From: CAVQAH01 sp963784195
GTDB taxonomy: Bacteria; Acidobacteriota; Vicinamibacteria; Vicinamibacterales; 2-12-FULL-66-21
Direction of reading: 5' to 3'
Length of the DNA stretch: 64,000 bases
Assembly: GCA_963784195.1 (NCBI GenBank)
Contig: CAWARA010000020.1
Span: 930,001-994,000, forward strand
A program made the translations under genes and the position numbers. Below, in pieces: positions 53,190-62,729 of this stretch. How positions within the stretch are numbered: the first letter of the stretch is position 1; each line of letters opens with the position of its first letter. Under the pieces are notes generated by a model. That model saw only the letters and a list, made by a program, of their open reading frames with translations, ran no database searches and was not told where the DNA came from.

Positions 53190-54578
53190 CTAAGTGCCCA
53201 TGACTGGCACGGGCCCGGGCCGGGCGGTGCCTGCGGGCTTGATGTTCGCGTTGAGTTGGAAGACGTTCGCCGGATCGTACTTCGCCTTGATGGACGCCAG
53301 GCGGGCGTAGTTCGCACCGTAGGCCTCGTGGACCCGGGTGTCGTCTTCCCCGAGCTCGTTCACGTAGACGACGTTTTCCACGAACGGTTGCATCTGATCG
53401 AGCATCTGTCGCACCCAACCGATGTGCGTCGCGTTCTCGGCCGGGTTGGTCCAGAGCGAATACACGCCGGCGTGCAAACCCTTGCGATGGGGGAACGCTG
53501 TCGCGTCCGGCGCCACGCGGCTCGCCGCGCCGTGAATCGGAAACAACAGTGCCGACGATTGCGGGGACGGCACTCGTGAGAAGCCGTCAACCATCGCATC
53601 GATCAAGCCGGCGCTCACGTCCTTGACGAAATCCGCCTTGTGATAGTTGAGGAACCCGGGCGGCATCGCCTGTTCGAGCAGGCTCTGCTGCCCGACGTAC
53701 GGGATCGGGCCGATGATGTCCATCACCGGATTCCCGAACGCCTTGATCGGCCGGACGGCCTTCTCGCCGTCTTCGAGAGGACCAATGTACGCCGCCACGA
53801 GACCGCAGGCCTTGTTGCCGTCCGGGGCGGTCAGCAGCGCTACCGCAACGGTCAATTCATCGGGAGCCTTCTTGATCAGATCGCCATAGAAGCGAAATAC
53901 GTCGCGCGCCGCGGAAAACGGATGAACGATCATGCCTCCGACGATCATCGGGCCAATGGGATGCAGCTGGTATTCGAAGGAGGTGACGATGCCGAAGTTC
54001 CCGCCCCCACCTCGAATGGCCCAGAAGAGATCCGCGTTCTCGCTGGCGCTTGCGCGCACGAGCTCACCGGTCGCGAGCACGACGTCGGCCGCGAGCACGT
54101 TGTCGACGGTCATTCCGAGTTTGCCACCCAACCAGCCGAACCCGCCGCCCAGTGTCAGACCCGCGATCCCTGTGTCACCGACGGTTCCGCCAGTCGTTGC
54201 CAGACCGAAGGCCTGCGTCTCGCGATCGAACTCGAACCACTTCAATCCCGGCTCCGCACGCACGGTGCGCGCGACCGGATCGACACGGATGCCCTTCATC
54301 GACGAAAAATCGATCACCAGGCCATCGTCGCAGGTCGCTTTACCCGCGACATTGTGGGCGCCGCCGCGAACGGCGAGCGGGAGCTGGTGCTCGAGGGCAA
54401 ATTTGACGGCAGTAATGACATCAGCCGCACCACGCGGCCGGACGATGGCGGCTGGACGCTTGTCGATCATCGCGTTCCAGACGTGGCGGGCTTCTTCGTA
54501 ACCCGAATCGGCAGGTGTGATGACCTGACCGCGAGTATTGGAGCGGAGTTCCTGGGTCGCGCGAGCATTCAGCGCCAT
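53190..54578 (-). CDS. BBE-like FAD-linked oxidoreductase
   Basis: 462 residues of the berberine-bridge/vanillyl-oxidase FAD family. The PCMH-type FAD domain has AIVRPRGAADVITAVKFA and VRGGAHNVAGKATCDDGLVID, where the His is the expected covalent FAD site. GGTVGDTGIAGLTLGGGFGWLGGKLG follows, without the second cysteine link of bicovalent members. The C-terminal BBE motif is YGANYARLASIKAKYDPANVF. These enzymes oxidise alcohols, sugars or polyphenols with O2. No signal peptide is seen. The substrate is unknown. Confidence 0.92.
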   Translation of the reverse strand: MALNARATQELRSNTRGQVITPADSGYEEARHVWNAMIDKRPAAIVRPRGAADVITAVKFALEHQLPLAVRGGAHNVAGKATCDDGLVIDFSSMKGIRVDPVARTVRAEPGLKWFEFDRETQAFGLATTGGTVGDTGIAGLTLGGGFGWLGGKLGMTVDNVLAADVVLATGELVRASASENADLFWAIRGGGGNFGIVTSFEYQLHPIGPMIVGGMIVHPFSAARDVFRFYGDLIKKAPDELTVAVALLTAPDGNKACGLVAAYIGPLEDGEKAVRPIKAFGNPVMDIIGPIPYVGQQSLLEQAMPPGFLNYHKADFVKDVSAGLIDAMVDGFSRVPSPQSSALLFPIHGAASRVAPDATAFPHRKGLHAGVYSLWTNPAENATHIGWVRQMLDQMQPFVENVVYVNELGEDDTRVHEAYGANYARLASIKAKYDPANVFQLNANIKPAGTARPGPVPVMGT

Positions 54579-54656
54579 TGATCGCTCTCCTCTGCCGCAC
54601 CGGACGGCAAAAGACGAAGAGTATCAGGACTGGCTGCCAGTATGGAACCGCGCAGA

Positions 54657-55494
54657 TCAGGCGCGCGATGCCGCTTCGAGCTCGCGAGAAGAAGACGACG
54701 GCACGCGAAGCCAGAGACGTCCGTTGCGTTCCGCGACTTGGTACGTCTGGATGGCCTCTGTTGCGGGTCCATGTTTCACGGCGCCGCTGACCGCGTCGAA
54801 CTGCGAGCCATGCCAGGGACACTGCACGGTTCCACAGGCCATCGTGCCGTCGGACAGCGGCCCGCCCTTGTGCGTGCAGCGGTCATCGAAGGCGACATAA
54901 CCCCGGTCGCTGCGCGCCAGGACGATCCGATGAGCTCCGATCCGCAGCAGCTTCATCTGGTCGACCTCGAGGTCATCGATCGACCCGACGTCGATGTCCC
55001 CCTCGTCTGCCGCTTCGGGCTTGAAGGCCTCGACACGCCACTTCCCCGCCTCGGCGTACCGGTGATCGACAGCAATCTGATTTCGGAACACGAGCGTGCC
55101 GCCCAGCCAGCCGCCGGCAGCAAGCAGCCCTGCCCCCACGACCTCGGCAGCGACAGCCCACAAGGGCGGCGGTTGATCGGCCTTGCGCGCATGCGCCTGC
55201 CGCGGCAAAGAGACCGACTGCCGACAGGTTGACCAGCATGTGACGCGTCGCGCGTTCTCGCGCGGAGCTTCTCGGTGGAACTGCGAAGGTGTAGTCAACC
55301 AGCCCGGGCACAGCCGCGACCAGCGCCGAGCCGAGGCCGAGCCGGTTCATATGCTGTGTGGTTCGATACCAACTTCGACGGCCCGTCGCTTTCGCCCACA
55401 CATCGAGCGCCGCGCTCCCAAACAAATAGGCGAATGGAAACGGGATCAACATCGGATGGAGTGGATGACCCTTGACGTGTGCGCTGCTTCGCAT
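54657..55494 (-). CDS. DUF2231 membrane domain fused to Rieske [2Fe-2S] domain (frameshifted)
   Basis: The N-terminal frame from the ATG at 55494 (MRSSAHVKGHPLHPMLIPFP) holds about four TM helices of a DUF2231-type domain (HPLHPMLIPFPFAYLFG). It shifts near 55215; the other frame continues through VVGAGLLAAGGWLGGTLVF into a Rieske domain. The two cluster motifs CTHKGGP and CPWHGSQFD are intact and define a [2Fe-2S] with two Cys and two His. Joined length is about 278 residues. It is probably a membrane-tethered electron carrier. It may be functionally linked to the FAD oxidase gene 79 bases downstream, but this is inference. Confidence 0.82.
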
Positions 55495-55627
55495 GGGACG
55501 TGCGGTTGCAACGCCGGATCCAGATTCTAGCGGCTCAGTCAGAAGCTGATCTACTTGCGACCGGCGTCGGCCTGCGATCGTCCGGCCGCGACAACGGAGC
55601 GGCCGGCGATTCCGGAGACACGTCTTG

Positions 55628-56278
55628 TTAGAGTCCGAATGACGCCATCGCAACGTTGCTCTCGAGCTGCTTTCGATGCGCTTCGACGAGCTTGCGATTC
55701 GCCTCGGGTCCGCTCGGGCCAATCGAACCACGCAGCTGACCCGAATCGCTCGTCGTCTGGCCACTGCGAATGTCTTCGGCGATCTTGCCGATGTCGAAGT
55801 CAACGAAGGGAACCCCGAGCGCCTTGTACGTCTGTTCCCTGATCCAGCGGTACTCCTCGAGCGAAAGATTGACCTCGTTGAGCGCCTCCACCTGGCTCCG
55901 TTTCGCATCGAGCCACATGAGCGCGAGGTCACGATAACCGGCGATGAGTGTCGGCACGTCGGTCAGCGTGGCTTTGTCTTTTTCGGAAAATACTTTGTAC
56001 TGCTTCTCGAATTCCGCGAAGCGCGCCCCGAGGCGCTCGCGGATGGCCGCCTGAACGCGCAGCAGCCGTTCGACCTGGCTCGCGGTGAGTTCGTCCGACG
56101 CCGGTGGCATGAACGGATCCCTGGCTCGGACTTGACGCTCGATGGCCGGCACCTGCGCCAGTTCCGAGAACTGCGCGACCGTTTGCTGAACGCGCCGGTA
56201 CGCCCAGAAAGCGAATCCGCCGACGATCACGCAACCGAGCATCAGAACCACGAGACAGCCGATCGCAACTTTCTTCAT
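55628..56278 (-). CDS. membrane-anchored hypothetical protein
   Basis: 216 residues. One N-terminal TM (VAIGCLVVLMLGCVIVGGFAFW) or lipoprotein-like segment is followed by a helical region with RLLRVQAAIRERLGARFAEF and ALMWLDAKRSQVEALNEV. A Gly/Ser-rich stretch precedes the C-terminal ANRKLVEAHRKQLE. No family recognised. It is divergent from the DUF937-OmpA gene with a 224-base gap. Confidence 0.6.
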   Translation of the reverse strand: MKKVAIGCLVVLMLGCVIVGGFAFWAYRRVQQTVAQFSELAQVPAIERQVRARDPFMPPASDELTASQVERLLRVQAAIRERLGARFAEFEKQYKVFSEKDKATLTDVPTLIAGYRDLALMWLDAKRSQVEALNEVNLSLEEYRWIREQTYKALGVPFVDFDIGKIAEDIRSGQTTSDSGQLRGSIGPSGPEANRKLVEAHRKQLESNVAMASFGL

Positions 56279-56502
56279 AGTGAGGGCGGAAGTATATCGC
56301 GGCAGAGCCGGCCCAGCTCATCGGCATCGTTATGGGCATCGTCATGGTTATCTTCTGCTGGTCGCGACCGCCCACTGCATGTCGCGGCGAGTCAGACACG
56401 AATCAACAAAACTGTCAGGATTCTCGTCGGCTCTCGTTGGTACCACTCTTGGGGTTCCGTCTCCGACGCACTCATGCGTCCTGAAGATTGGGAGGCAGCC
56501 TC

Positions 56503-57721
56503 ATGTCTGCGTCGATACTCGACTCCTTGCGCCGGTTGGTGACTCCCTCGATGGTTTCTCAGTTGAGCGGACTGTATGGCGTCCCGTCTCAGTCGGTTGA
56601 GAAAGGGTTGAGCGCTGCGGTCCCTGCAGTGCTTGCGCCGCTCGCCGCCCGTGCTGACGACCGCGATTTCATGAGTCAGATCTTCGCCCTGGCAAAGGAT
56701 CCGGCAAACGATCCCGCGCTCCTCGACAGCCCCGACCGGATTCTCGAGCGTGCACGAGCCACACCCAGCAGCTCGGGCCTCATGGGTCAGGTTCAGTCAC
56801 TGCTCTTCGGCAATGGACTCAGCGGCCTGACCGACGGGCTTGCCCGTTATGCCGGCTTGAAAGGATCCACTGCATCGTCCTTGCTGTCGCTCGCGATGCC
56901 TCTTGTTTTCAGTTAGTCTGAATCGCATGATCCGGGACGACAGCCTCGATGCGTCCGGTCTGGCCCGCCGCCTGTCTGCTGAAAAACTGTCGATTACCAA
57001 CGCGATTCCCGCGGGTCTCTCGAACCTCCTGCCGGCGGTCCCAGCCGTTTCTGACGTGCGTACGCCGAAGGCGTTCGACCGGCGGGAAGTCGAGGAGACC
57101 GTGCGGGCCGCCGTGCCACCGCAGCCTCAGCGATCCTCGATGGCCTGGCTGATTCCGGCGTTGCTCGCGCTCCTGGCAATAGGCGGGCTCTACGCGATGC
57201 TGCGGAGGGATCGCATGCCTGAAACGACACAGGTCTCGACCACCGGTCCGGCACCGGTTGGAACATCCGGGTACGTGACGCGGTCGCTGCCGAGTGGATC
57301 CGATCTGCGCGTGCCGCCAACCGGGACCGAGGCCAAGCTCCTGAATTTCATCGAGAGCTCGGCACCAGCCACTCGTGAAATCTGGTTCGACTTCGATCGG
57401 CTGAACTTCGAGACCGACTCCGCACGGCTTCGCGGGGACTCCGAGGAGCAGTTGAGGAACACGGCAGCCATCCTGAAGGCCTATCCGCAGGTTCGGATCA
57501 AGATTGGCGGATACACGGATAACTCCGGCGATCCAGCCGCCAACCGTCGCCTCTCCGAGGAACGGGCGATGGCGGTGCTGACTGCGTTGAAGGACAACGG
57601 CATCGCAGCGGACCGTCTCGAGGCCGAAGGCTACGGCGATCAGCATCCGATTGCGGACAACTCGACGCCAGATGGCCGCGCGCGTAACAGGCGGGTCGCC
57701 ATTCGCGTCACGTCACGGTAG
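56503..57721 (+). CDS. DUF937 domain, TM segment and OmpA domain (frameshifted)
   Basis: GGAGG lies eight bases before the ATG at 56503. The first frame encodes a DUF937-like domain (VSQLSGLYGVPSQSVEKGLSAAVPAVLAPL) and ends at a false TAG near 56914. The other frame continues NRMIRDDSLDASGLARRLSAEK, then a TM segment (AWLIPALLALLAIGGLYAM) and an OmpA-like C-domain. That domain has EIWFDFDRLNFETDS, IKIGGYTDNSG and the peptidoglycan-binding NRRLSEERA and NRRVAIRV elements. Joined length is about 405 residues. It probably anchors the cell envelope, with the DUF937 part on the cytoplasmic side of the membrane. Confidence 0.82.
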
Positions 57722-57731
57722 TCAGGGTCGC

Positions 57732-58358
57732 CTACGCGACGTCGAACTGTCGAAATGTCAGGTTGATCCGTCCGTCGAAGCCAAGCGCAGGTGGCGCGGT
57801 TCGCGGAAGGATTCGCGATACGCCGTGATACCGGAGACGCGCGTCGCCGCCGAACACGAACGCATCGCCAGATTCGAGCATCAGCGTCGCTATCGGATCG
57901 CGCCGCCTGGTTCCTCCAAAAAGGAACCGGGCGGTATCACCGATCGACACTGACACCACGGGCACACCCGCCTCGAGCGATCGCGCGCCTTCATCCTTGT
58001 CCTGGTGCAACCCCATTCGGCCTTCGCCGTCGTAGAGGTTCAGGATGCAGATGTCCGGCTCGAGCGACATGCCGGCAGCTGCCGCGATGCTCCGCGCGAT
58101 CGTACGGAATTCCTCCGGTAACGCTGGAACCGGCAACCCATCGAAATCAGAACGCGTGGCCTCATACTGGTAGGTCTTTCCGTTCCAGTGTCTGCCCAGA
58201 CACAGCATCCGCACGTGCATCTTCCCGCCGCCGCGAACCGTTGGCACGTAGGCCGGAACGGATCCCTCCATCAGCACGCGACAGGCATCAAGCAGATAGC
58301 GCTGTTGTTCGATCGGCAGGAAGTGAGGCAGGTGAACGGCGCCGGACCCGATCTCCAT
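57732..58358 (-). CDS. AlkB-like Fe(II)/2-oxoglutarate dioxygenase
   Basis: 208 residues. The metal facial triad is LHQDKDE (HxD) and the later RYHGVSRI His, with the 2OG-binding Arg in GRINLTFRQF. ICILNLYDGEGRMGLHQD is characteristic of AlkB. It is predicted to repair alkylated DNA or RNA bases by oxidative demethylation. No Ada gene is nearby. Its end lies 10 bases from the convergent OmpA stop. Confidence 0.93.
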   Translation of the reverse strand: MEIGSGAVHLPHFLPIEQQRYLLDACRVLMEGSVPAYVPTVRGGGKMHVRMLCLGRHWNGKTYQYEATRSDFDGLPVPALPEEFRTIARSIAAAAGMSLEPDICILNLYDGEGRMGLHQDKDEGARSLEAGVPVVSVSIGDTARFLFGGTRRRDPIATLMLESGDAFVFGGDARLRYHGVSRILPRTAPPALGFDGRINLTFRQFDVA

Positions 58359-58407
58359 TCTGGTACGTTACCACCGGGCCCGGCCGCTCATCCACGTGAC
58401 GCGTTCG

Positions 58408-58776
58408 TCACTCCACTTTCAGCGTGCCCTTCATGGGCGGGTGCAACGTGCAGACGTAGGCAAAATCACCCTTCGTCTTGAACGTGTTCTTCCACGACTT
58501 GCCTTCTGCGATCTCCTTCGAATCGAACTCGCCGTTCTTCGACGTCGCGGTGTGAGGAAACGGATCCTTGTTGACCCAGACAACCGTATCGCCCACGGAG
58601 ATCTTCAAATCAGCAGGCTGAAAGCTTGTGCCCTCCATCACGACGGTGTGCGTCGAGTCGCCGTAGCGCGTTCGATCCTCGCGCGCGTAGGCGGAAGCCT
58701 GAGTGCCCTGGTCAGCCACCAGGGCGCTGCCCCAGCAGAGGGACACGATGGCGACGAGCGATGCCAGAACAGTCAT
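58408..58776 (-). CDS. cupredoxin (plastocyanin/azurin-like)
   Basis: 122 residues with an N-terminal signal peptide (TVLASLVAIVSLCWGSALVAD). The type-1 copper ligands are visible: His in PFPHTAT, then Cys, His and Met in YVCTLHPPMKG. It is a periplasmic electron carrier. It starts one base after the DUF4142 stop, forming a sigma factor/DUF4142/cupredoxin set. Confidence 0.93.
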   Translation of the reverse strand: MTVLASLVAIVSLCWGSALVADQGTQASAYAREDRTRYGDSTHTVVMEGTSFQPADLKISVGDTVVWVNKDPFPHTATSKNGEFDSKEIAEGKSWKNTFKTKGDFAYVCTLHPPMKGTLKVE

Positions 58777-58777
58777 G

Positions 58778-59302
58778 TCAGTTGGTCTTGGCGAGTGTCG
58801 CCTGAAGCTGCTTGGCGTGCTCCAGGTGCGCGACGAAGGCGGGCCGCACCTTGGTCAGCAGCGCCTTGAGGTCCGCGTTGGTGGCGTCCGGAATCAGCGT
58901 CTTGTCCATCGCGTCGAGCACAGCCTGGTGATACTTCACCTCGTTGTCGATGTAGGCCTTGTCGAACGCAGCGCCTTTGAGCGTTTTCAGGTTCGCGATG
59001 TTCTTCTCGCCTCCGGCTTTCAAACTCTTGCTCGTGGCGTTGTCTTCCGGCGTCAGCTTCAGCTTCGCCGCCAGATCGGACGCCTGTTTGTTGACTCCGG
59101 TGTGATCCGTGACCATCTGCTGCCCGAACTTCTTGACGTCGGCGTGGGTTCCCATGGATGCCGCCAGCTTGCCGGCGTCGATGTCCACCTGGTTGGCGGT
59201 TACGACGATGTGCGCGATTTGCGCGTCGGTGACGGCTTGAGCGAACGCGTTGGAAACCGGCAGGCAGACGAGGGCGGCGACGAGAATGGCTAACCGTTTC
59301 AT
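58778..59302 (-). CDS. DUF4142 domain protein, secreted
   Basis: About 174 residues from the ATG at 59302 (MKRLAILVAALVCLPVS, a clear signal peptide); an ATG two codons earlier is possible. The DUF4142 helical-bundle features are FGQQMVTDHTGVNKQA and AYIDNEVKYHQAVLDAMD. The fold resembles ferritin-like bundles, but metal ligands are not certain. The gene lies between an ECF sigma factor gene and a cupredoxin gene, suggesting an envelope stress or redox role. Confidence 0.9.
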   Translation of the reverse strand: MKRLAILVAALVCLPVSNAFAQAVTDAQIAHIVVTANQVDIDAGKLAASMGTHADVKKFGQQMVTDHTGVNKQASDLAAKLKLTPEDNATSKSLKAGGEKNIANLKTLKGAAFDKAYIDNEVKYHQAVLDAMDKTLIPDATNADLKALLTKVRPAFVAHLEHAKQLQATLAKTN

Positions 59303-59414
59303 GAGCAACTCCTTGTTGAGTCAGCAACTGATGAGCGGCCTGGCCTCCCGAACCTGGCCGCTGGGGACATACGACGATTCGATGTCCGGACCGCAGCGGG
59401 CGTTCCCGCGCGAT

Positions 59415-60104
59415 CTAAGTTTCTGACTCCAATGCGCGACGCAAAACGCCGGCCACGATGCGGTCGCAGCGCTGACCTGCGAAAGGAAAGACGTCGACCG
59501 TTGCGGTGTCGAGATCGCGTGCAAGAGATTCGCGGAGCAAGGCGCGCGCGCGGAAGAGGCGGCTCCGGACGGTCGCCGCAGGAATGGAGAGACACTCAGC
59601 AGTCTCCTGGACGGTCATGTCTTCGACTTCACGCATCACGAAGACCGTACGGAACGCAACCGGAAGCTCGTCGATTCGCCGTTCGAGCATGCGCCGCACT
59701 TCCGCCCGAAGCGCAGCGTTGGTTGGCGATTCGCCCTTGTCGTCAGCGAGGTCCAGCTGATGGTCGTTCGGCTTGCCAGAGCGCCGGCGCGCGAAGGGCA
59801 CGACGACACGCTCGCGCTTCTGCTTCCGCAACCGTCCGAGCGCCTGGTTGATGACGATTCGCGTCAGCCACGTGGCCAGCTGAGACCCGCCGCGGAAGCC
59901 TTCGATATTCCGATAAGCGTCCAGATAGGCATCCTGCAGGGCATCCTCAGCCTCGGAATCGTCTCTGAGAATCGAACGCGCGATGCGGAAGAGCCGGCCG
60001 TTGTGCTTGCGCATCAGGCTTTCGAAGGCCTCGAAGGCCGCCTGGTCCTTGTGCGCGATGAGGACGGCGAGATCGGAGTCGTCTACGGCAGCTTTTGTGG
60101 GCAT
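59415..60104 (-). CDS. ECF-type RNA polymerase sigma factor
   Basis: 229 residues. Region 2 is RKHNGRLFRIARSILRDDSEAEDALQDAYLDAYRNIEGFRG; region 4 is LPVAFRTVFVMREVEDMTVQETAECLSIPAATVRSRLFRARALLRE. The C-terminal extension contains one cysteine and has no clear anti-sigma features. No anti-sigma gene follows: the next gene downstream is the DUF4142 gene, with a 113-base gap. It probably drives its neighbours. Confidence 0.93.
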   Translation of the reverse strand: MPTKAAVDDSDLAVLIAHKDQAAFEAFESLMRKHNGRLFRIARSILRDDSEAEDALQDAYLDAYRNIEGFRGGSQLATWLTRIVINQALGRLRKQKRERVVVPFARRRSGKPNDHQLDLADDKGESPTNAALRAEVRRMLERRIDELPVAFRTVFVMREVEDMTVQETAECLSIPAATVRSRLFRARALLRESLARDLDTATVDVFPFAGQRCDRIVAGVLRRALESET

Positions 60105-60171
60105 CAGGACTCTTGTCCTGGATTAGATGCATTCGCAGCGGCCGGCGTTCCCGGTCGAAGGCGTCCGCGCT

Positions 60172-62621
60172 TCAGCCGGCTCGCAACGCGTCCATCGGGT
60201 CGATCCGTGACGCGCGCCACGCGGGGATGTAACCGGCCAGAAGCGCAACCAGGGCGAGGACGACCACCATCTGCACGTAGGTCGCCGGATCGGTCGCGGA
60301 CAAATCGTAGAGCAGCGTCCGGATCACGCGCCCCGCGGCCAACGCACCGATCAGGCCGAGCGTCACCCCGGCAGCAGCCAGGAGAAGCGTTTCGCGCAAA
60401 ATGCCGCGCTGTACCTCTCCACGCGATGCGCCGAGCGCCATCCGAATACCGATCTCGCGGGTACGTTCGGTGACCGAGTACGCGATCACGCCATAGATGC
60501 CGAGACAGGCGAGGATCAGCGCCTGGCCCGCGAACGCGGTCAGCAGCCACATGATGAAACGGCGCGGCGACACGGCGTGATCGACGAGCTGCTGCATCTG
60601 ACGTACATCAATGGTCGGCAGCGTCGGATCGATCGGCCGGAGGGCGGCGCGAATGGTCGACGACATGGCCGACGGATCGAGCGTCGTGCGCATGACCAGA
60701 TCGGCCGATGGCGATCCGGTCGCCGTGATCGCGAGGTACATCTCGTTCCCGGACCCTTCCTCGAGCGAGGTATGACGAACATCGCCGACCACGCCGATGA
60801 CGCGATAGTCGACGCCGCCCGAGCGTCGCGATCCGGCCGATGGGGTTCTGGTTCGGCCAGAGGCGCTTGCCTGCCGTCTCGTTCACGATCATCACCGGAT
60901 CCTTGCCACGCACCTCGCGTCCGGTGAAATCCTCGCCTGCCCGAATCGGAATGCCCATGGTCTTGAAGTAGCCGCGGCTGACGACCCGTACGAAGGCGAT
61001 GGGGACCTGTCCCGGAGCATAGGTCTCGCCCTTTGCCGCGATCCCCCAGGTTCGATTGCGATCGAGCGGCAGGGCGTCGGTCAGTGCCGCCGATTCGATC
61101 CCGGGAACTGCCTCGATACGCCGGACGATTTCGTCGTGGAATGTGTTGCGCTGCTCGGGCGTCGTGACATCCGCTCCCGGCTCGACGCGCAGAACGGCCA
61201 GACGCTCCGGACGGAAGCCGAGGTCGACATCGAGCACGCGCGCGAAGCTCCTGATCAGCAGGCCGGCGGTGACGAGAAGAATAGAGGCCAGCGCGACTTC
61301 GCCCACGACGAGCGCGCGGCGGATCCAGGCGGTGCGCGCGCCATCGGTCGATCCCCGCGCGTTCTGGTTCAAGGCTGCCTGCGGTCGGCTCACGGACATC
61401 TGCAGAGCCGGAACCAGGCCGAAGAGCACGCCGGTCAGCAGCGCGATGCCGGCGGTGAACGCCAGCGCCAGGCTGTCGACATGCACGGTCTGGAGCAAGG
61501 GCAGGTTGAAGCTGCGCAGCTGCGGTCAGACCGCGAGTTACGGCCACGGCAAACAGCAATCCCAAGGCGGCACCGCACAACGAGAGCGCCACGCTTTCCG
61601 TCAGAAGCTGGCGGATCAGCCGCCACCGGCTCGCGCCGAGCGCGGTACGCACGGCGATCTCCTGCTGCCGTGACGCCGCGCGCGCGAGGAAGAGGTTCGA
61701 CAGGTTGGCGCAGACGATCAGGAGCACCGCGCCAACGGCACAGAACAGCAGCATCAGCGCGGGGCGAAGCCTTCCGCTGACGTGTTCTTTCAGCGGCTTG
61801 ATGCCAGCGCCATAGAACTGCCCGCGCTCGGGCCGCGCCCGCTGCAGATCCTGTGTCACCGTATCGAGCTCGGCCTGCGCGGATTGAATGGTGACGCCCG
61901 GCTTGAGCCTGCCGACGATCGCCAGTGTGTTTCCCCACGTATCGTGAAACTCGTCGATCGGAAATGGCGACCAGATGTCGGCGCGTGTGCCCGGCACGAA
62001 GACAGATCCGAAATCGAACGACACAGGCATGACGCCGACAATGGTCGCCGGCCGATCGTTCAGCGTGATCGCCCGGCCCACGATGCCGGCATCCGAGTTG
62101 AACCGGCGCTCCCAGAGCGGATGGCTGATGAGCACCGCGCGTGGGCCATTCTGCTGACACTCTTCGTCCAGGAACAGCCGTCCAAGCGCGGGCTGGACGC
62201 CGAGCGTGCTGTAAAACGTACACGTGACGCCGACGTCGACGAGCCGTTCGGATTCGTCACCCGTCGTCAGCTTCGCGCTGCCGTAGTTGAAGAACGCGAA
62301 GTAGCCGCCCACGTCGTCGAACGTCGTGTTGCGTTTCTGCCACGCCTCGAACGTGAGCGCGCGCGACGTGCGTCCTGAAAGACTCGATGGGCCGACGGCG
62401 CCACCAGTGCGCGGCCGGTTGCCGCCGTTGTTCTCGATCCAGACCAGCCGATCGGCGCCGGGAAAGGGCAGCGGCCGCAACAGCAGCGCATTGACCAGGC
62501 TGAAGATGGCTGTGTTGGCGCCGATGCCAATGCCGAGAATGAGGACGGCGATCACGAAAAACATCAGATCGCGGCGTATCGCTCGCAGCGTGTAGCGAAT
62601 GTCCTTCAGAAACGTTTCCAT
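60172..62621 (-). CDS. ADOP/MacB-like ABC transporter permease (frameshifted)
   Basis: The frame from 62621 (METFLKDIRYTLRAIRRD) gives the first TM (LILGIGIGANTAIFSLV), the periplasmic domain and VLLIVCANLSNLFLARAASR, then shifts near 61525. The next frame runs from LQTVHVDSLALAFTAGIALL through the second periplasmic domain and shifts again near 60815. The last part from VGDVRHTSLEEGSGN carries three TMs to IPAWRASRIDPMDALRAG at 60172. Joined length is about 815 residues, normal for leaderless ADOPs. It is divergent from the DUF5916 gene. No regulator is adjacent. Confidence 0.88.
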
Positions 62622-62729
62622 ACAGTCGGAATTCTAAGCTGAGCTTCCGTTTGCTGTCTCGGCTGTATCGCTACAGTCTCAACAGATGTCGTGCGCAACG
62701 ATGCACCCACCTCGCCCGTCTAAGATCTC

